DNA from: Agathobaculum massiliense
Lineage (GTDB): Bacteria; Bacillota; Clostridia; Oscillospirales; Butyricicoccaceae
Assembly (NCBI RefSeq): GCF_900291975.1
Contig: NZ_OMPN01000001.1
Span: 1,364,001 to 1,428,000, forward strand
DNA length: 64,000 nt
Direction of reading: 5' to 3'
Under the pieces are notes generated by a model. The model was not told where the DNA came from, made no database searches, and was given only the letters and a program-made list of their open reading frames with translations. The position numbers and the translations under genes were made by a program. Positions 8,502 to 15,724 of the stretch are shown one piece after another; the stretch's first letter is position 1, and each line of letters begins with the position of its first letter.

Positions 8502-8510
8502 ACGTCGCTC
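8497..8510 (-). promoter_or_regulatory. Candidate antiterminator hairpin overlapping the eutS leader terminator
   Basis: GAGC-GACGTA-GCTC: a 4-bp stem with a six-base loop whose 3' arm is the 5' arm of the terminator stem, so both cannot form together. This geometry is that of the second hairpin (P2) of ANTAR targets controlled by EutV. A partner P1 hairpin is less clear; GGACGC/GTGTCC around 8535-8555 is one candidate with a seven-base loop. Confidence 0.45.
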
Positions 8511-8606
8511 TTTTATTGGAAAATCGCTTTTTGCATTGGACACTAACGGCGCGTCCTCTGCCTGAAATAAACAAAACAGCTAATTTCAGCTTATTGCTTT
8601 ATGGTT

Positions 8607-8635
8607 AGTTTAGCAGTATTTTGGCTGTCTGTCAA
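8607..8635 (-). promoter_or_regulatory. Sigma-70-type promoter of the eut operon
   Basis: Minus strand TTGACA (8630-8635), 17-bp spacer, TAAACT (8607-8612). The predicted transcript would begin near 8600 and have a leader of about 170 nt before eutS. A near-consensus promoter fits constitutive initiation with control by antitermination. Confidence 0.75.
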
Positions 8636-8673
8636 TGACTTTTCCGGCGTATATAGCTCCTGAATTTAAGCGC

Positions 8674-8705
8674 GCGCCCCTGCCGGCCCGCCGGCCTGCG
8701 GGCGC
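8674..8705. repeat. GC-rich hairpin between the divergent eut and CdaR-like promoters
   Basis: GCGCCC and GGGCGC enclose GCCGG-CCCG-CCGGC. There is no T run on either side, so it is not a normal terminator. It lies between two divergent promoters; a role as an insulator or protein site is possible but not shown. Nothing else is seen in the 8640-8770 stretch. Confidence 0.4.
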
Positions 8706-8776
8706 CTGTCGCAAGGAGGGATTTCCCATTTCTTTCAATATATTTCCACATCCCAATTTCTTCCTATTTGGTATGT

Positions 8777-8806
8777 TTGACCATTACAGGAAGACCGTGC
8801 TATAAT
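8777..8806 (+). promoter_or_regulatory. Promoter of the CdaR-like regulator gene
   Basis: TTGACC (8777-8782), 18-bp spacer ending in TGC, TATAAT (8801-8806). The start codon follows about 90 nt downstream. Confidence 0.75.
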
Positions 8807-8896
8807 GTAAAAAACACGTTAAAAATATCGTGCGGTTTTCGCACTGCGAAAGCGAAACGACCCACCGCCCGCATCCAAAAAGAAAGGGAGATTTTT

Positions 8897-10114
8897 GTGT
8901 CTAACTCGGATCTACTGGACAAAAAGCTATGCGAAAAATTGGCGCAGTCGGCAAGTCTGACCATTGGACACGACGTGCTTATTACCGACTCCTTTGGCTA
9001 TGTCGTCGCCTCCAACGATCCCGACCGCGTCGACTCGCTGCACGAGGCTTCGCTTGAAGTCATCCAGAGTGCGCGCAAAATCTACCATGACGCCGCAGCA
9101 GCCCGTAAATTCGCCGGCACCAAGCCCGGCATCACCATCCCCATCATCATCGATTCCATCGTCATCGGCACGATCGGCATTACCGGCGCCCCGCACGAGA
9201 TTTCGCAATATGCCCTGCTGATCCAGCAGCTTGCGCAGATATTTCTCGATTTTGAAAAGCGCCAGCGCTCCACGACCCGCACCGATTACCGGAAGAAAAA
9301 CCTCCTGCGCGAAATCATTACATATGATTCCCGCTCACACGATGAAGCCGCCATCTGCGAAAGCGCTTACGAATTCGGCATTGACCTGAACGCGGCGCGC
9401 ATCGCCGTCAAACTGGAGGAAATCGAAGGCCGGCACGACGACGCTTCCGAGGAAACGCGCGTGCATCAGGCGAAAATCATGGAATGCCTGCTGCGCCATT
9501 TCGATCATCCGCAGGATTTTGTCTGCCCGCAGAACAATACCGGCTATGTCGTGTTTGCCTTTGGGCTGCGCAGCATCCAGCCGCAGCAATACCTGGAAAT
9601 GCTGCAGCAAAAGTGCCTTTGCGTGAGCAGCGAGTGCCTGACCGTCGGCATCCGCCTCCGCATCGGCATCGGCTTCTTCTCCCACTCGGTCGAGACGCTG
9701 CGCCAGTCCTATGAGAATGCCTGCTTCGCCTTAAAAAGCATCCATGCCGGCATACGGAACAGCACCTGCCTCTATATCGGCGATGTGGTTCTGGAGAAAA
9801 TCGCTGCCAGCCTGCCGGACGGCATCTGTAGCGAGATCTCCGCGCAGATGTTCGGGCGGGTCATGCAGGCGAAAAACCGCAAGGAGGTCCTGTTAACGAT
9901 TGAACACTGGTTCCAGCAGCGCTTTAACTTTGTGCAGACCGCGCAGGCGCTGCATATCCACAAAAGCACCCTGGTTTACCGCTTCCGCCGCATCCGCGAA
10001 ACCTGCGGGCTGGATATGTACGATCTGGACAAGGTGCTTGCCATCTATCTTCTGGATATCCGGCACAAGTTGTGCGGCCAGTCCGACTCCCGCACCAGTT
10101 CCATCGTCATGTGA
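8897..10114 (+). CDS. CdaR/PucR-family transcriptional regulator
   Basis: Regulator of 405 residues in the sugar-diacid regulator (CdaR) family. The N-terminal domain (1-135) is the putative diacid-recognition domain: SNSDLLDKKLCEKLAQ then a GHDVLITDSFGYVVAS core and IDSIVIGTIGITG. The C-terminal 60 residues form the PucR-type helix-turn-helix (FVQTAQALHIHKSTLVYRFRR). The GTG at 8897 is chosen because AAGGGAG lies 6 nt before it; the longer frame runs into the promoter. The gene converges on the TRAP/opine-dehydrogenase operon, whose expression it most likely controls in response to a carboxylic acid ligand. Confidence 0.87.
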   Translation: MSNSDLLDKKLCEKLAQSASLTIGHDVLITDSFGYVVASNDPDRVDSLHEASLEVIQSARKIYHDAAAARKFAGTKPGITIPIIIDSIVIGTIGITGAPHEISQYALLIQQLAQIFLDFEKRQRSTTRTDYRKKNLLREIITYDSRSHDEAAICESAYEFGIDLNAARIAVKLEEIEGRHDDASEETRVHQAKIMECLLRHFDHPQDFVCPQNNTGYVVFAFGLRSIQPQQYLEMLQQKCLCVSSECLTVGIRLRIGIGFFSHSVETLRQSYENACFALKSIHAGIRNSTCLYIGDVVLEKIAASLPDGICSEISAQMFGRVMQAKNRKEVLLTIEHWFQQRFNFVQTAQALHIHKSTLVYRFRRIRETCGLDMYDLDKVLAIYLLDIRHKLCGQSDSRTSSIVM

Positions 10115-10139
10115 AAGAATTTCGATACGCTTTTTGCCG

Positions 10140-10178
10140 GAAGGGGCCGCGCTGTCAGGTTACAGCGCGGCCCCTTTC
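10140..10178. terminator. Bidirectional terminator between the regulator and dctM
   Basis: AAGGGGCCGCGCTGT and ACAGCGCGGCCCCTTT form a 15-bp stem with a short loop. It has A residues on one side and T on the other and separates two convergent transcription units. Confidence 0.85.
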
Positions 10179-10213
10179 AGCGAAGAAACAGATAATCCTT
10201 TTCTATCGGCGGG

Positions 10214-11518
10214 TCAAACCGAACCCATAATCAAGCGCGGTAGCCAGAGCGAAAGCTCCGGTATGTAGGTGGTGAGGATCAGCGTAGGCACATAGCAGAA
10301 GGCGATGATCGTCAGCATCGGCTTCATCATGCTCTTGGTGTCCACCTTGCAGATACGCCCGCCCAGGTAGAGGAACGGCGCGGTCGGCGGGGTTACGTTG
10401 CCCATGCCGAGGTTTACGCCCAGAATAGCCGCCATTTGATAGGGGTTCACGCCAAGCTCCATGCCAATCGGCAACAGGATCGGCGCCACCAGCAGGGTGC
10501 CGCTGACGTCATCCATCAGCATGCCGATGATGACCATAAAAATGTTAATCATCAGCAGAACCAAGTACTTGTTGTTGCCGGTCACGGTGAGCAGTGCGTC
10601 CAGAATCATGGATGGAACGTTGTTCATGACCAGAATGCGGCTGACGACCATGATGGTGCCCAGCATAACCATGATAACGCCGGTGGTGACCGCGGATTCC
10701 TTGAAGGTGCGGCCCAGTTCCCTCATCTTGGTCCCTCGGTAAATCAGAATGCTGACAGGGATCGAGTAAACGATCGCCACGCCGGCCGCCTCAGACGGGG
10801 TCATAAAGCCACCGTAGATGCCGCCCAGCACGATGATCGGCATAAACAGCGCCGGAATGGCGTGTACGGTGGAGCGGTAGGTATTGGACATCCAATCTTT
10901 CCGCGACATCTTTTCCGTGACCATGACATCCGGATACTTTTTACACATGACAATGCCGCAGATACCGATAAGTATCGTCAGGATAATGCCTGGGATGACC
11001 GTTGCCATAAAGCAGGTCAAAACCGAGAGGTTGCCCGACCATGCAAACAGTATCTGAATCGAGCTTGGCGGGATAAGCATGCCGATCGGCGCGGCGCAGG
11101 CCAGGACGGCCGCCGCAACCCCCATCGGATAGTTGCGCTCGCGCATTTTCGGCGCCATGATCGAGCCGATGCAGGACAGAGTCGCCGCGCCGCTGCCGCA
11201 GATCGCGCCGAATACCGCGCAGGCTACCGAAGACACCGCGCACAGCGCGCCCTTGACACGACCGGTAAAGGCCTCTACAAAATTGACCAGCGCGCTGCCG
11301 ACGCCGCCCTTTTCCATAATCGCACCCAGAATGATAAACAGCGGGATCGCGATCAGCACCGAGCTGTTCATCTTACTGTAAACTGTGGTGAACACGAAGG
11401 AGGCGTCGAAGCCGAGCGTCAGCACGAGCCAGATCGTCGCCGCACCGAACGAATACACGACCGGTACGCCCACGACAATACAGACCAGCAGGATTGCAAA
11501 TGCAACACCCAATTCCAT
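10214..11518 (-). CDS. dctM: TRAP transporter large permease (DctM family)
   Basis: The large membrane subunit (434 residues, family 425-430) of a tripartite ATP-independent periplasmic-type transporter. It carries the ion-coupled translocation pathway. About 12 hydrophobic segments are evident; family stretches include GAIMEKGGVGSALVNF, AICGSGAATLSCIGSIM and the C-terminal GVNLGMGNVTPPTAPFLY. Its ATG overlaps the stop of the small permease gene (TAATG), indicating translational coupling. It is the last gene of the operon opine dehydrogenase - racemase - dctP - dctQ - dctM and ends just before the bidirectional terminator. Substrate is unknown; adjacent enzymes suggest an amino-acid conjugate or carboxylate. 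Confidence 0.94.
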   Translation of the reverse strand: MELGVAFAILLVCIVVGVPVVYSFGAATIWLVLTLGFDASFVFTTVYSKMNSSVLIAIPLFIILGAIMEKGGVGSALVNFVEAFTGRVKGALCAVSSVACAVFGAICGSGAATLSCIGSIMAPKMRERNYPMGVAAAVLACAAPIGMLIPPSSIQILFAWSGNLSVLTCFMATVIPGIILTILIGICGIVMCKKYPDVMVTEKMSRKDWMSNTYRSTVHAIPALFMPIIVLGGIYGGFMTPSEAAGVAIVYSIPVSILIYRGTKMRELGRTFKESAVTTGVIMVMLGTIMVVSRILVMNNVPSMILDALLTVTGNNKYLVLLMINIFMVIIGMLMDDVSGTLLVAPILLPIGMELGVNPYQMAAILGVNLGMGNVTPPTAPFLYLGGRICKVDTKSMMKPMLTIIAFCYVPTLILTTYIPELSLWLPRLIMGSV

Positions 11519-12060
11519 TACTCGCTTCCCCCTTCCTCCGCAGGCTCTTTCGCCTTGCCGAAATCCTTATCCAGTAACACACGGAAGAAGTTAAACACCG
11601 TGTACAGTTCCATCAGCAGAAAGCCGACCAGCAGCGGCATCTGCGAAAGGGACATGGGGATTTTCAGGCCGGTCGTCACGGCATTGAACCTGAGGTTGAA
11701 CGCCATATACTCAAAGCCCCAAATGCAGAACACCAAAATCACCACAAAGCTGACCGCCTGGATGACCAGTTCCACAATCTTCTTGGAGCGCGGCGACTTG
11801 AACACCGACGACAGCATATCGCCCTTGATATGCGAGCCTTCGTAGCTTCCGTAGATGCCGCCAAACCAATAAAGCCACATTGCCACAACGCACAGGACCT
11901 CTTCCTGTCCGAAAAAGTTCATCTGCAGGATATACCGCATCACCACGCCGACAAACACAATGCCGGCCGCCAGGATGCTGGTGATAATCATTACGGCAGA
12001 TTCCACTTTCAGCAACGCGCGGAATATGATATTATTTTGGATTTTATCCATGATCGCCAC
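11518..12060 (-). CDS. dctQ: TRAP transporter small permease (DctQ family)
   Basis: Small membrane subunit of 180 residues with four hydrophobic segments, one near 25-45 (MIITSILAAGIVFVGVVM), then FFGQEEVLCVVAMWLYWFGG, which is the typical DctQ signature of an acidic pair before the second helix. The likely start is GTG at 12058-12060, nine bases after AAGGAGG; the ATG three codons later is too far away. It lies 26 nt after dctP and overlaps dctM by one base. Confidence 0.92.
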   Translation of the reverse strand: MAIMDKIQNNIIFRALLKVESAVMIITSILAAGIVFVGVVMRYILQMNFFGQEEVLCVVAMWLYWFGGIYGSYEGSHIKGDMLSSVFKSPRSKKIVELVIQAVSFVVILVFCIWGFEYMAFNLRFNAVTTGLKIPMSLSQMPLLVGFLLMELYTVFNFFRVLLDKDFGKAKEPAEEGGSE

Positions 12061-12085
12061 TGCACGATTCCTCCTTCCGGATATG

Positions 12086-13144
12086 CTATGCAGCCTCCCG
12101 CAGGCCGTTTGCTATCAGTGAATTGAATATTTCCGTATCCAGCGTGTTTTCGTACTTCGGCCATACGTTGGTGCGGAAATGCTCGCGCATCGTTTCATAT
12201 TCTTCCTCTGTCGGCCGGTAAATCTCGATACCCATGGCTTCCATATCCTGCATCGCCTGCTCGTCCAGCCCCTCCATCTGGTCTGCAAAGCTCATTGTGG
12301 ATTCTGCAAACGTATCGCTGATAATGGTTTGGTACTCAGCAGGCATACCGTCGTACAAATCCTTGGTCATAATACAGATGATACTTTCAAAACTGCAGCG
12401 CGCATCTCCGAAATATTTTAAAACATCGCGGAAGCTAAGATAATTGACATAAGCACCGCCGCCGAGCCAGCCGTCACATACGCCGGTCTGGAGGGAGGAA
12501 TAAAGCTCGCTGTAGTTAATTGTTACGCTGTTAAAACCAAATCCTTCTGCGGTCCACAGATAACCGTCCGTCGAGGGGCAGCGAATCAAATACGGCTTTG
12601 CTGCATTTGGATCCATCAGATTATCGATGACCTTGGCAGCACCGACTCCCTGCGCGCCGGCAAGATAGATACCCAGGGTTTCAATATTCAAATTCCTCTG
12701 GTGTTCCAGGACCGTCTGGAAGAAATACGAATCGGGATTAACGATATACTCCTTTGCTTCCTCATATGAACTGGCCAGATATGGTATGTTCATAATTTCC
12801 AGATTGGAATCATATGTCGTAAGCACGCCGCTGACCATCAGGTCGATCGTGCCTTTCATGATCTCCTCATAAACCGAGGTATAATCGCCCAGCTGGTCGG
12901 AGGGGTAAATCTGGATCTTGACGTTCCCGCCGGTTTCCTCTTCGATTTTGTCGCACGCGGCCTGCACGGCAATGGTCATTTCATGGTCTGCCGGATACAG
13001 CGTGGCTAAACGCAGTTCATATGTCTGCTCGCCGTCCGCGTTGGTTGCGCCGCTGGAGTTGCCGCATCCGCCCAGCGCCAGCGTGGATGCGCCCATAGCG
13101 CCCAGCAGGGCCAGGCTGATAATTCTCTTTCCCAGATGTTTCAT
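12086..13144 (-). CDS. dctP: TRAP transporter solute-binding lipoprotein (DctP family)
   Basis: Extracytoplasmic binding protein of 352 residues. Residues 1-27 are a lipoprotein signal with the lipobox LALGGC; the cysteine would be lipidated and tether the protein to the membrane, as in Gram-positive TRAP systems. The mature part begins with a Ser/Gly/Asn linker, then YELRLATLYPADHEMTIAV, the typical first strand. The arginine in KPYLIRCPSTDGY (near 190) is in the position used by DctP proteins to bind a carboxylate, and GVCDGWLGG precedes the hinge. This supports an organic acid or amino acid ligand. A stable hairpin sits in the leader region between the racemase gene and this gene. Confidence 0.93.
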   Translation of the reverse strand: MKHLGKRIISLALLGAMGASTLALGGCGNSSGATNADGEQTYELRLATLYPADHEMTIAVQAACDKIEEETGGNVKIQIYPSDQLGDYTSVYEEIMKGTIDLMVSGVLTTYDSNLEIMNIPYLASSYEEAKEYIVNPDSYFFQTVLEHQRNLNIETLGIYLAGAQGVGAAKVIDNLMDPNAAKPYLIRCPSTDGYLWTAEGFGFNSVTINYSELYSSLQTGVCDGWLGGGAYVNYLSFRDVLKYFGDARCSFESIICIMTKDLYDGMPAEYQTIISDTFAESTMSFADQMEGLDEQAMQDMEAMGIEIYRPTEEEYETMREHFRTNVWPKYENTLDTEIFNSLIANGLREAA

Positions 13145-13213
13145 TGATGATCGCTCCCTTTCTCTCCAATTTCTTTGTTTCGGACTGTATACCCATCTCC
13201 CCGTGAAATCCTA

Positions 13214-13250
13214 AGCATCTGTGCCGCGCGCATTGCGGCGGCACAGATGC
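13214..13250 (-). repeat. Intercistronic hairpin between the racemase-like gene and dctP
   Basis: GCATCTGTGCCGC pairs perfectly with GCGGCACAGATGC (13 bp) around a loop of about ten bases. No T run follows, so it is unlikely to terminate. Such hairpins between genes often stabilise the upstream mRNA end or mark a processing site, which would allow the binding protein to be made in excess of the enzymes. Confidence 0.55.
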
Positions 13251-13268
13251 CTGCGTTCGGTCCGGCTT

Positions 13269-14054
13269 TCAAAGGAAGCCGTAATAAGGGGTCTGCGTTA
13301 CCGTGGACTTAACGTATTTGATCAGCGTGATCGCATCGTATACCGGCAGGTTCAGCTCTGCCTGCAGGCGGTGCGCGTAAGGCGGCATATCCGTGCATTC
13401 CAGCAGGATCGCGCCGATATCCGGATTCTCCTCGATCATGCGGTGCGCGATGCCGGAAAGCTCATCCCCCACCTTGTCGTAATCCAGGCCGCCCTTTCCA
13501 GTTAGGATATTGGGGAACTCCTCCTCGTCCTGCGCGCCGTATACCACGCAGCGCTTCTGCAGCTCTTCGCTGATGCTGCACGCCTCGAACAGCGATTTGG
13601 TCAGCGTGTTTTTGTTTGCAGTCATAATGCCGACCTTCTGATCGGATTTCAGGCCGACCAGCACCCACGGCACCTGCACCATGGAGGACAGGTAGCAGGG
13701 TACGTCCAGCTGGTCTGCGACCAGCTTCTGATAATGGCCGAAGAAGCCGCAGTTCGCGCAGATCGCGCGGCACCCATCCATTTCCAGCTGCTTGGCGGCA
13801 GCCACGATATTATCCACCAACGACATATCGCCCGCCAGGATATTATCGATGCCCGAGCCTTTCACCTCGATGAATTTTACTGGAAAGTCGTAGGTATAGG
13901 CATTGGATACGTTGCCGGGAAAGAACGGAAGATGCGCCCACAACTGAAGAATACCGATCGGGAAGCCGTTCATCAGCTGACCTTCCGTTGTATCGTATCT
14001 TCTGTTGGGTGTATTGGGACCCATATAGCCCCAATTTCGAATGATCTTGCTCAT
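13269..14054 (-). CDS. Asp/Glu/hydantoin racemase-superfamily protein
   Basis: Protein of 261 residues. It has the two cysteine-bearing active-site motifs of the aspartate/glutamate racemase superfamily: CRAICANCGFFGHYQ near 95-108 and AILLECTDMPPYA near 215-228, plus KVGIMTANKNTLTKSLF as the start of the second domain. The superfamily includes amino acid and hydantoin racemases, arylmalonate decarboxylase and maleate isomerase, so the reaction is not fixed. The sequence LECTDMPPYAHRLQ is close to uncharacterised aspartate-racemase-like proteins. It is co-directional with, and 36 nt after, the opine-type dehydrogenase gene, and shares an operon with a TRAP transporter, so it probably handles the same imported compound or its amino acid product. 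Confidence 0.82.
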   Translation of the reverse strand: MSKIIRNWGYMGPNTPNRRYDTTEGQLMNGFPIGILQLWAHLPFFPGNVSNAYTYDFPVKFIEVKGSGIDNILAGDMSLVDNIVAAAKQLEMDGCRAICANCGFFGHYQKLVADQLDVPCYLSSMVQVPWVLVGLKSDQKVGIMTANKNTLTKSLFEACSISEELQKRCVVYGAQDEEEFPNILTGKGGLDYDKVGDELSGIAHRMIEENPDIGAILLECTDMPPYAHRLQAELNLPVYDAITLIKYVKSTVTQTPYYGFL

Positions 14055-14090
14055 GGCGTTTCCCTCTCTTCGCTGTCAGATGTTTTTTAT

Positions 14091-15200
14091 TTACTTCTTG
14101 CCTGTGCGCACATAGGCGAGCAGTGTATCCTTGTCCATGCCCTCGATGCCCAACTCGTCCAGGCCGCAGCCTTCGGCGCGCCAGTCGCGCTCATGTACGA
14201 TATTGATGATGTCGATGAAGCCGTTGGTCAGCGGCATCGGAACGCCCACCACCTCGGCGATCGCCGCCCACGGAACCAGTCCGAACGGGATATCCTCGGT
14301 CAGATAGCGGCTGCTGAGGTCGTTCGGGCCGCAGATCGGCGTCAGGCCGATCGAGCCATGTCCCTCCTTATACAGATCCTGCCAGGTCCATTCATAGTCG
14401 TCCGGACGGCCGGCGAAATCCTCCATCGGGCGGAGGTTGTAGCCCAGCACGTTGCCCAGCGCCTTGCGCTCCTTATCCATCGCGATGTTCAGGCGGCACG
14501 CGGAGGGCGTCCAGCCGTGCTCGTACAAGAAGAAATTGACCTGCGGGCTTTCAATGCGGGAGATGTTGAACAGCACCGGTCCGGCGTGCCAATCGGGGTT
14601 GACGATCGCAAGGCCGCACTCCAGGCAGTCATGGTAGATTTTCTCAAACGGGAACAGATCCTCGCGCATCTCGTCGATCAGCTCCGGCCCCTTATCCGCC
14701 GGCAGGAACGCAATATTGATCGGGTTGCGGCCGAATACGTTGACCTCGCCCGAGCCAGGGGCGGTCAGACGGGAGTCATACGGCAGGTTGTTCGCATCCG
14801 CGAAGATCGGGCAGTCCGGATCGTCGCCGAATATGTTTTTCATGACCAGCGCGGAGAACGCGCCCGGATAGGTGACGACAATCTGATCCTTATGCAGATG
14901 GCCCTTGAGCAGCTTGGCGTAGCCCAGGTGGGTGAACGCCGGCGCTACCAGGCAGATATACCGGCAGCCTTCCACTGCCTCGGCGATATCGTCAGTGACC
15001 ATATTCAGCTCGACCGGCCCCTGCAGCTCCTTGATATTGCCTTTCAGTCGGATGGTCTTGGTTTCGAAAACCTTTTTCATGTTGCCCTTGAACTGGGGCA
15101 TTTCGTACAGATTGACCGTGTGTCCCTTAAGCGCAAACTCTGCCGCCATCGTGTGCGCGCCGTTGCCGCCGCCCAAAACTGCAATTTTTTTCGGTGTCAT
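14091..15200 (-). CDS. Opine/octopine-type NAD(P)-dependent dehydrogenase
   Basis: Protein of 369 residues. Residues 1-150 are a Rossmann domain with AVLGGGNGAHTMAAEFALKG (dinucleotide motif GxGNxA) and VVTYPGAFSAL. The C-terminal domain (about 190-360) is the helical octopine/nopaline dehydrogenase domain, with LFNISRIES in the middle and the histidine-bearing DWHAGPVLFN that lines the opine site. The family reversibly links an amino acid and a 2-oxo acid by reductive condensation; in a catabolic operon with a transporter it would more likely cleave an opine-like secondary amine oxidatively. It is the first gene of the operon; start ATG has AAAGGATG upstream. Substrate unassigned. Confidence 0.85.
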   Translation of the reverse strand: MTPKKIAVLGGGNGAHTMAAEFALKGHTVNLYEMPQFKGNMKKVFETKTIRLKGNIKELQGPVELNMVTDDIAEAVEGCRYICLVAPAFTHLGYAKLLKGHLHKDQIVVTYPGAFSALVMKNIFGDDPDCPIFADANNLPYDSRLTAPGSGEVNVFGRNPINIAFLPADKGPELIDEMREDLFPFEKIYHDCLECGLAIVNPDWHAGPVLFNISRIESPQVNFFLYEHGWTPSACRLNIAMDKERKALGNVLGYNLRPMEDFAGRPDDYEWTWQDLYKEGHGSIGLTPICGPNDLSSRYLTEDIPFGLVPWAAIAEVVGVPMPLTNGFIDIINIVHERDWRAEGCGLDELGIEGMDKDTLLAYVRTGKK

Positions 15201-15560
15201 AACCCATTCATCCTTTCAGCATTTTGATAGAATCAACAAATATCGCCTGTGGTTTGTATTTCGATATTAGCATAGTCCACAAAATACTACATCCTACGAT
15301 ATGGATTAAATTTTTTTATCAAGCGGGCCGTTTCTGCATCATACCATACGACAACATGGACGAAACGAACAAATTTCTTCCCCCGCGCCTTATGCACTTT
15401 TATGCTGCTTTTCTATTTTTCCGGCGCCGCCGCAAACACCGCCGCGTCCGGTTCTCTCCACCCCCATTCAGGCATACGATAAAAGCAGGGCGCACGCCCT
15501 GCCCGTGTCCTTGTCTTTCTCCCGTGGTTCCCCGCCATTTCGCGAAAGGAGGCCTCCCCC
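15201..15560. other. Intergenic region, no gene recognised
   Basis: The left 100 bases are AT-rich and should hold the promoter of the opine-dehydrogenase operon (minus strand), though no clean -35/-10 pair stands out. At 15485-15502 a hairpin GCAGGGCG/CGCCCTGC is followed on the minus strand by TTTTAT; it would terminate minus-strand transcription, but no minus-strand gene reads into it. No coding sequence is supported. Confidence 0.5.
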
Positions 15561-15680
15561 ATGACAACGATGGTCAGCATCGAGCCCTGCGACCCGCCGG
15601 TGACGCAGGGCGAATTCAAGGCGCAGCTCTGCCGGATCCGGCAGGGCTTCGCACGCCCGCTTCCAGCAAAACCGGCATAG
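15561..15680 (+). CDS. Small ORF (39 aa) upstream of the serine recombinase
   Basis: ATG at 15561 with a strong AAAGGAGG 8 nt upstream; the product is 39 residues (starts MTTMVSIEPCDPPVT, ends RPLPAKPA). No domain is recognised. It ends 44 nt before the recombinase frame becomes readable and the codon choice resembles that of the recombinase. It may be a leader or accessory peptide of the recombinase, or the remnant of an earlier recombinase N-terminus. The ribosome binding site is the main support. Confidence 0.5.
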   Translation: MTTMVSIEPCDPPVTQGEFKAQLCRIRQGFARPLPAKPA

Positions 15681-15724
15681 CGGTCATCCTCGCCTCGTAA
15701 AACGCACAGAAAGGAGAACGCTGT

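Noticed and set aside
8431-8640. A cobalamin riboswitch in the eutS leader
   Set aside because: B12-dependent eut operons often carry one, but I could not find the B12 box or the core junction; the CCGACAGGC stretch is explained by the inner terminator hairpin.
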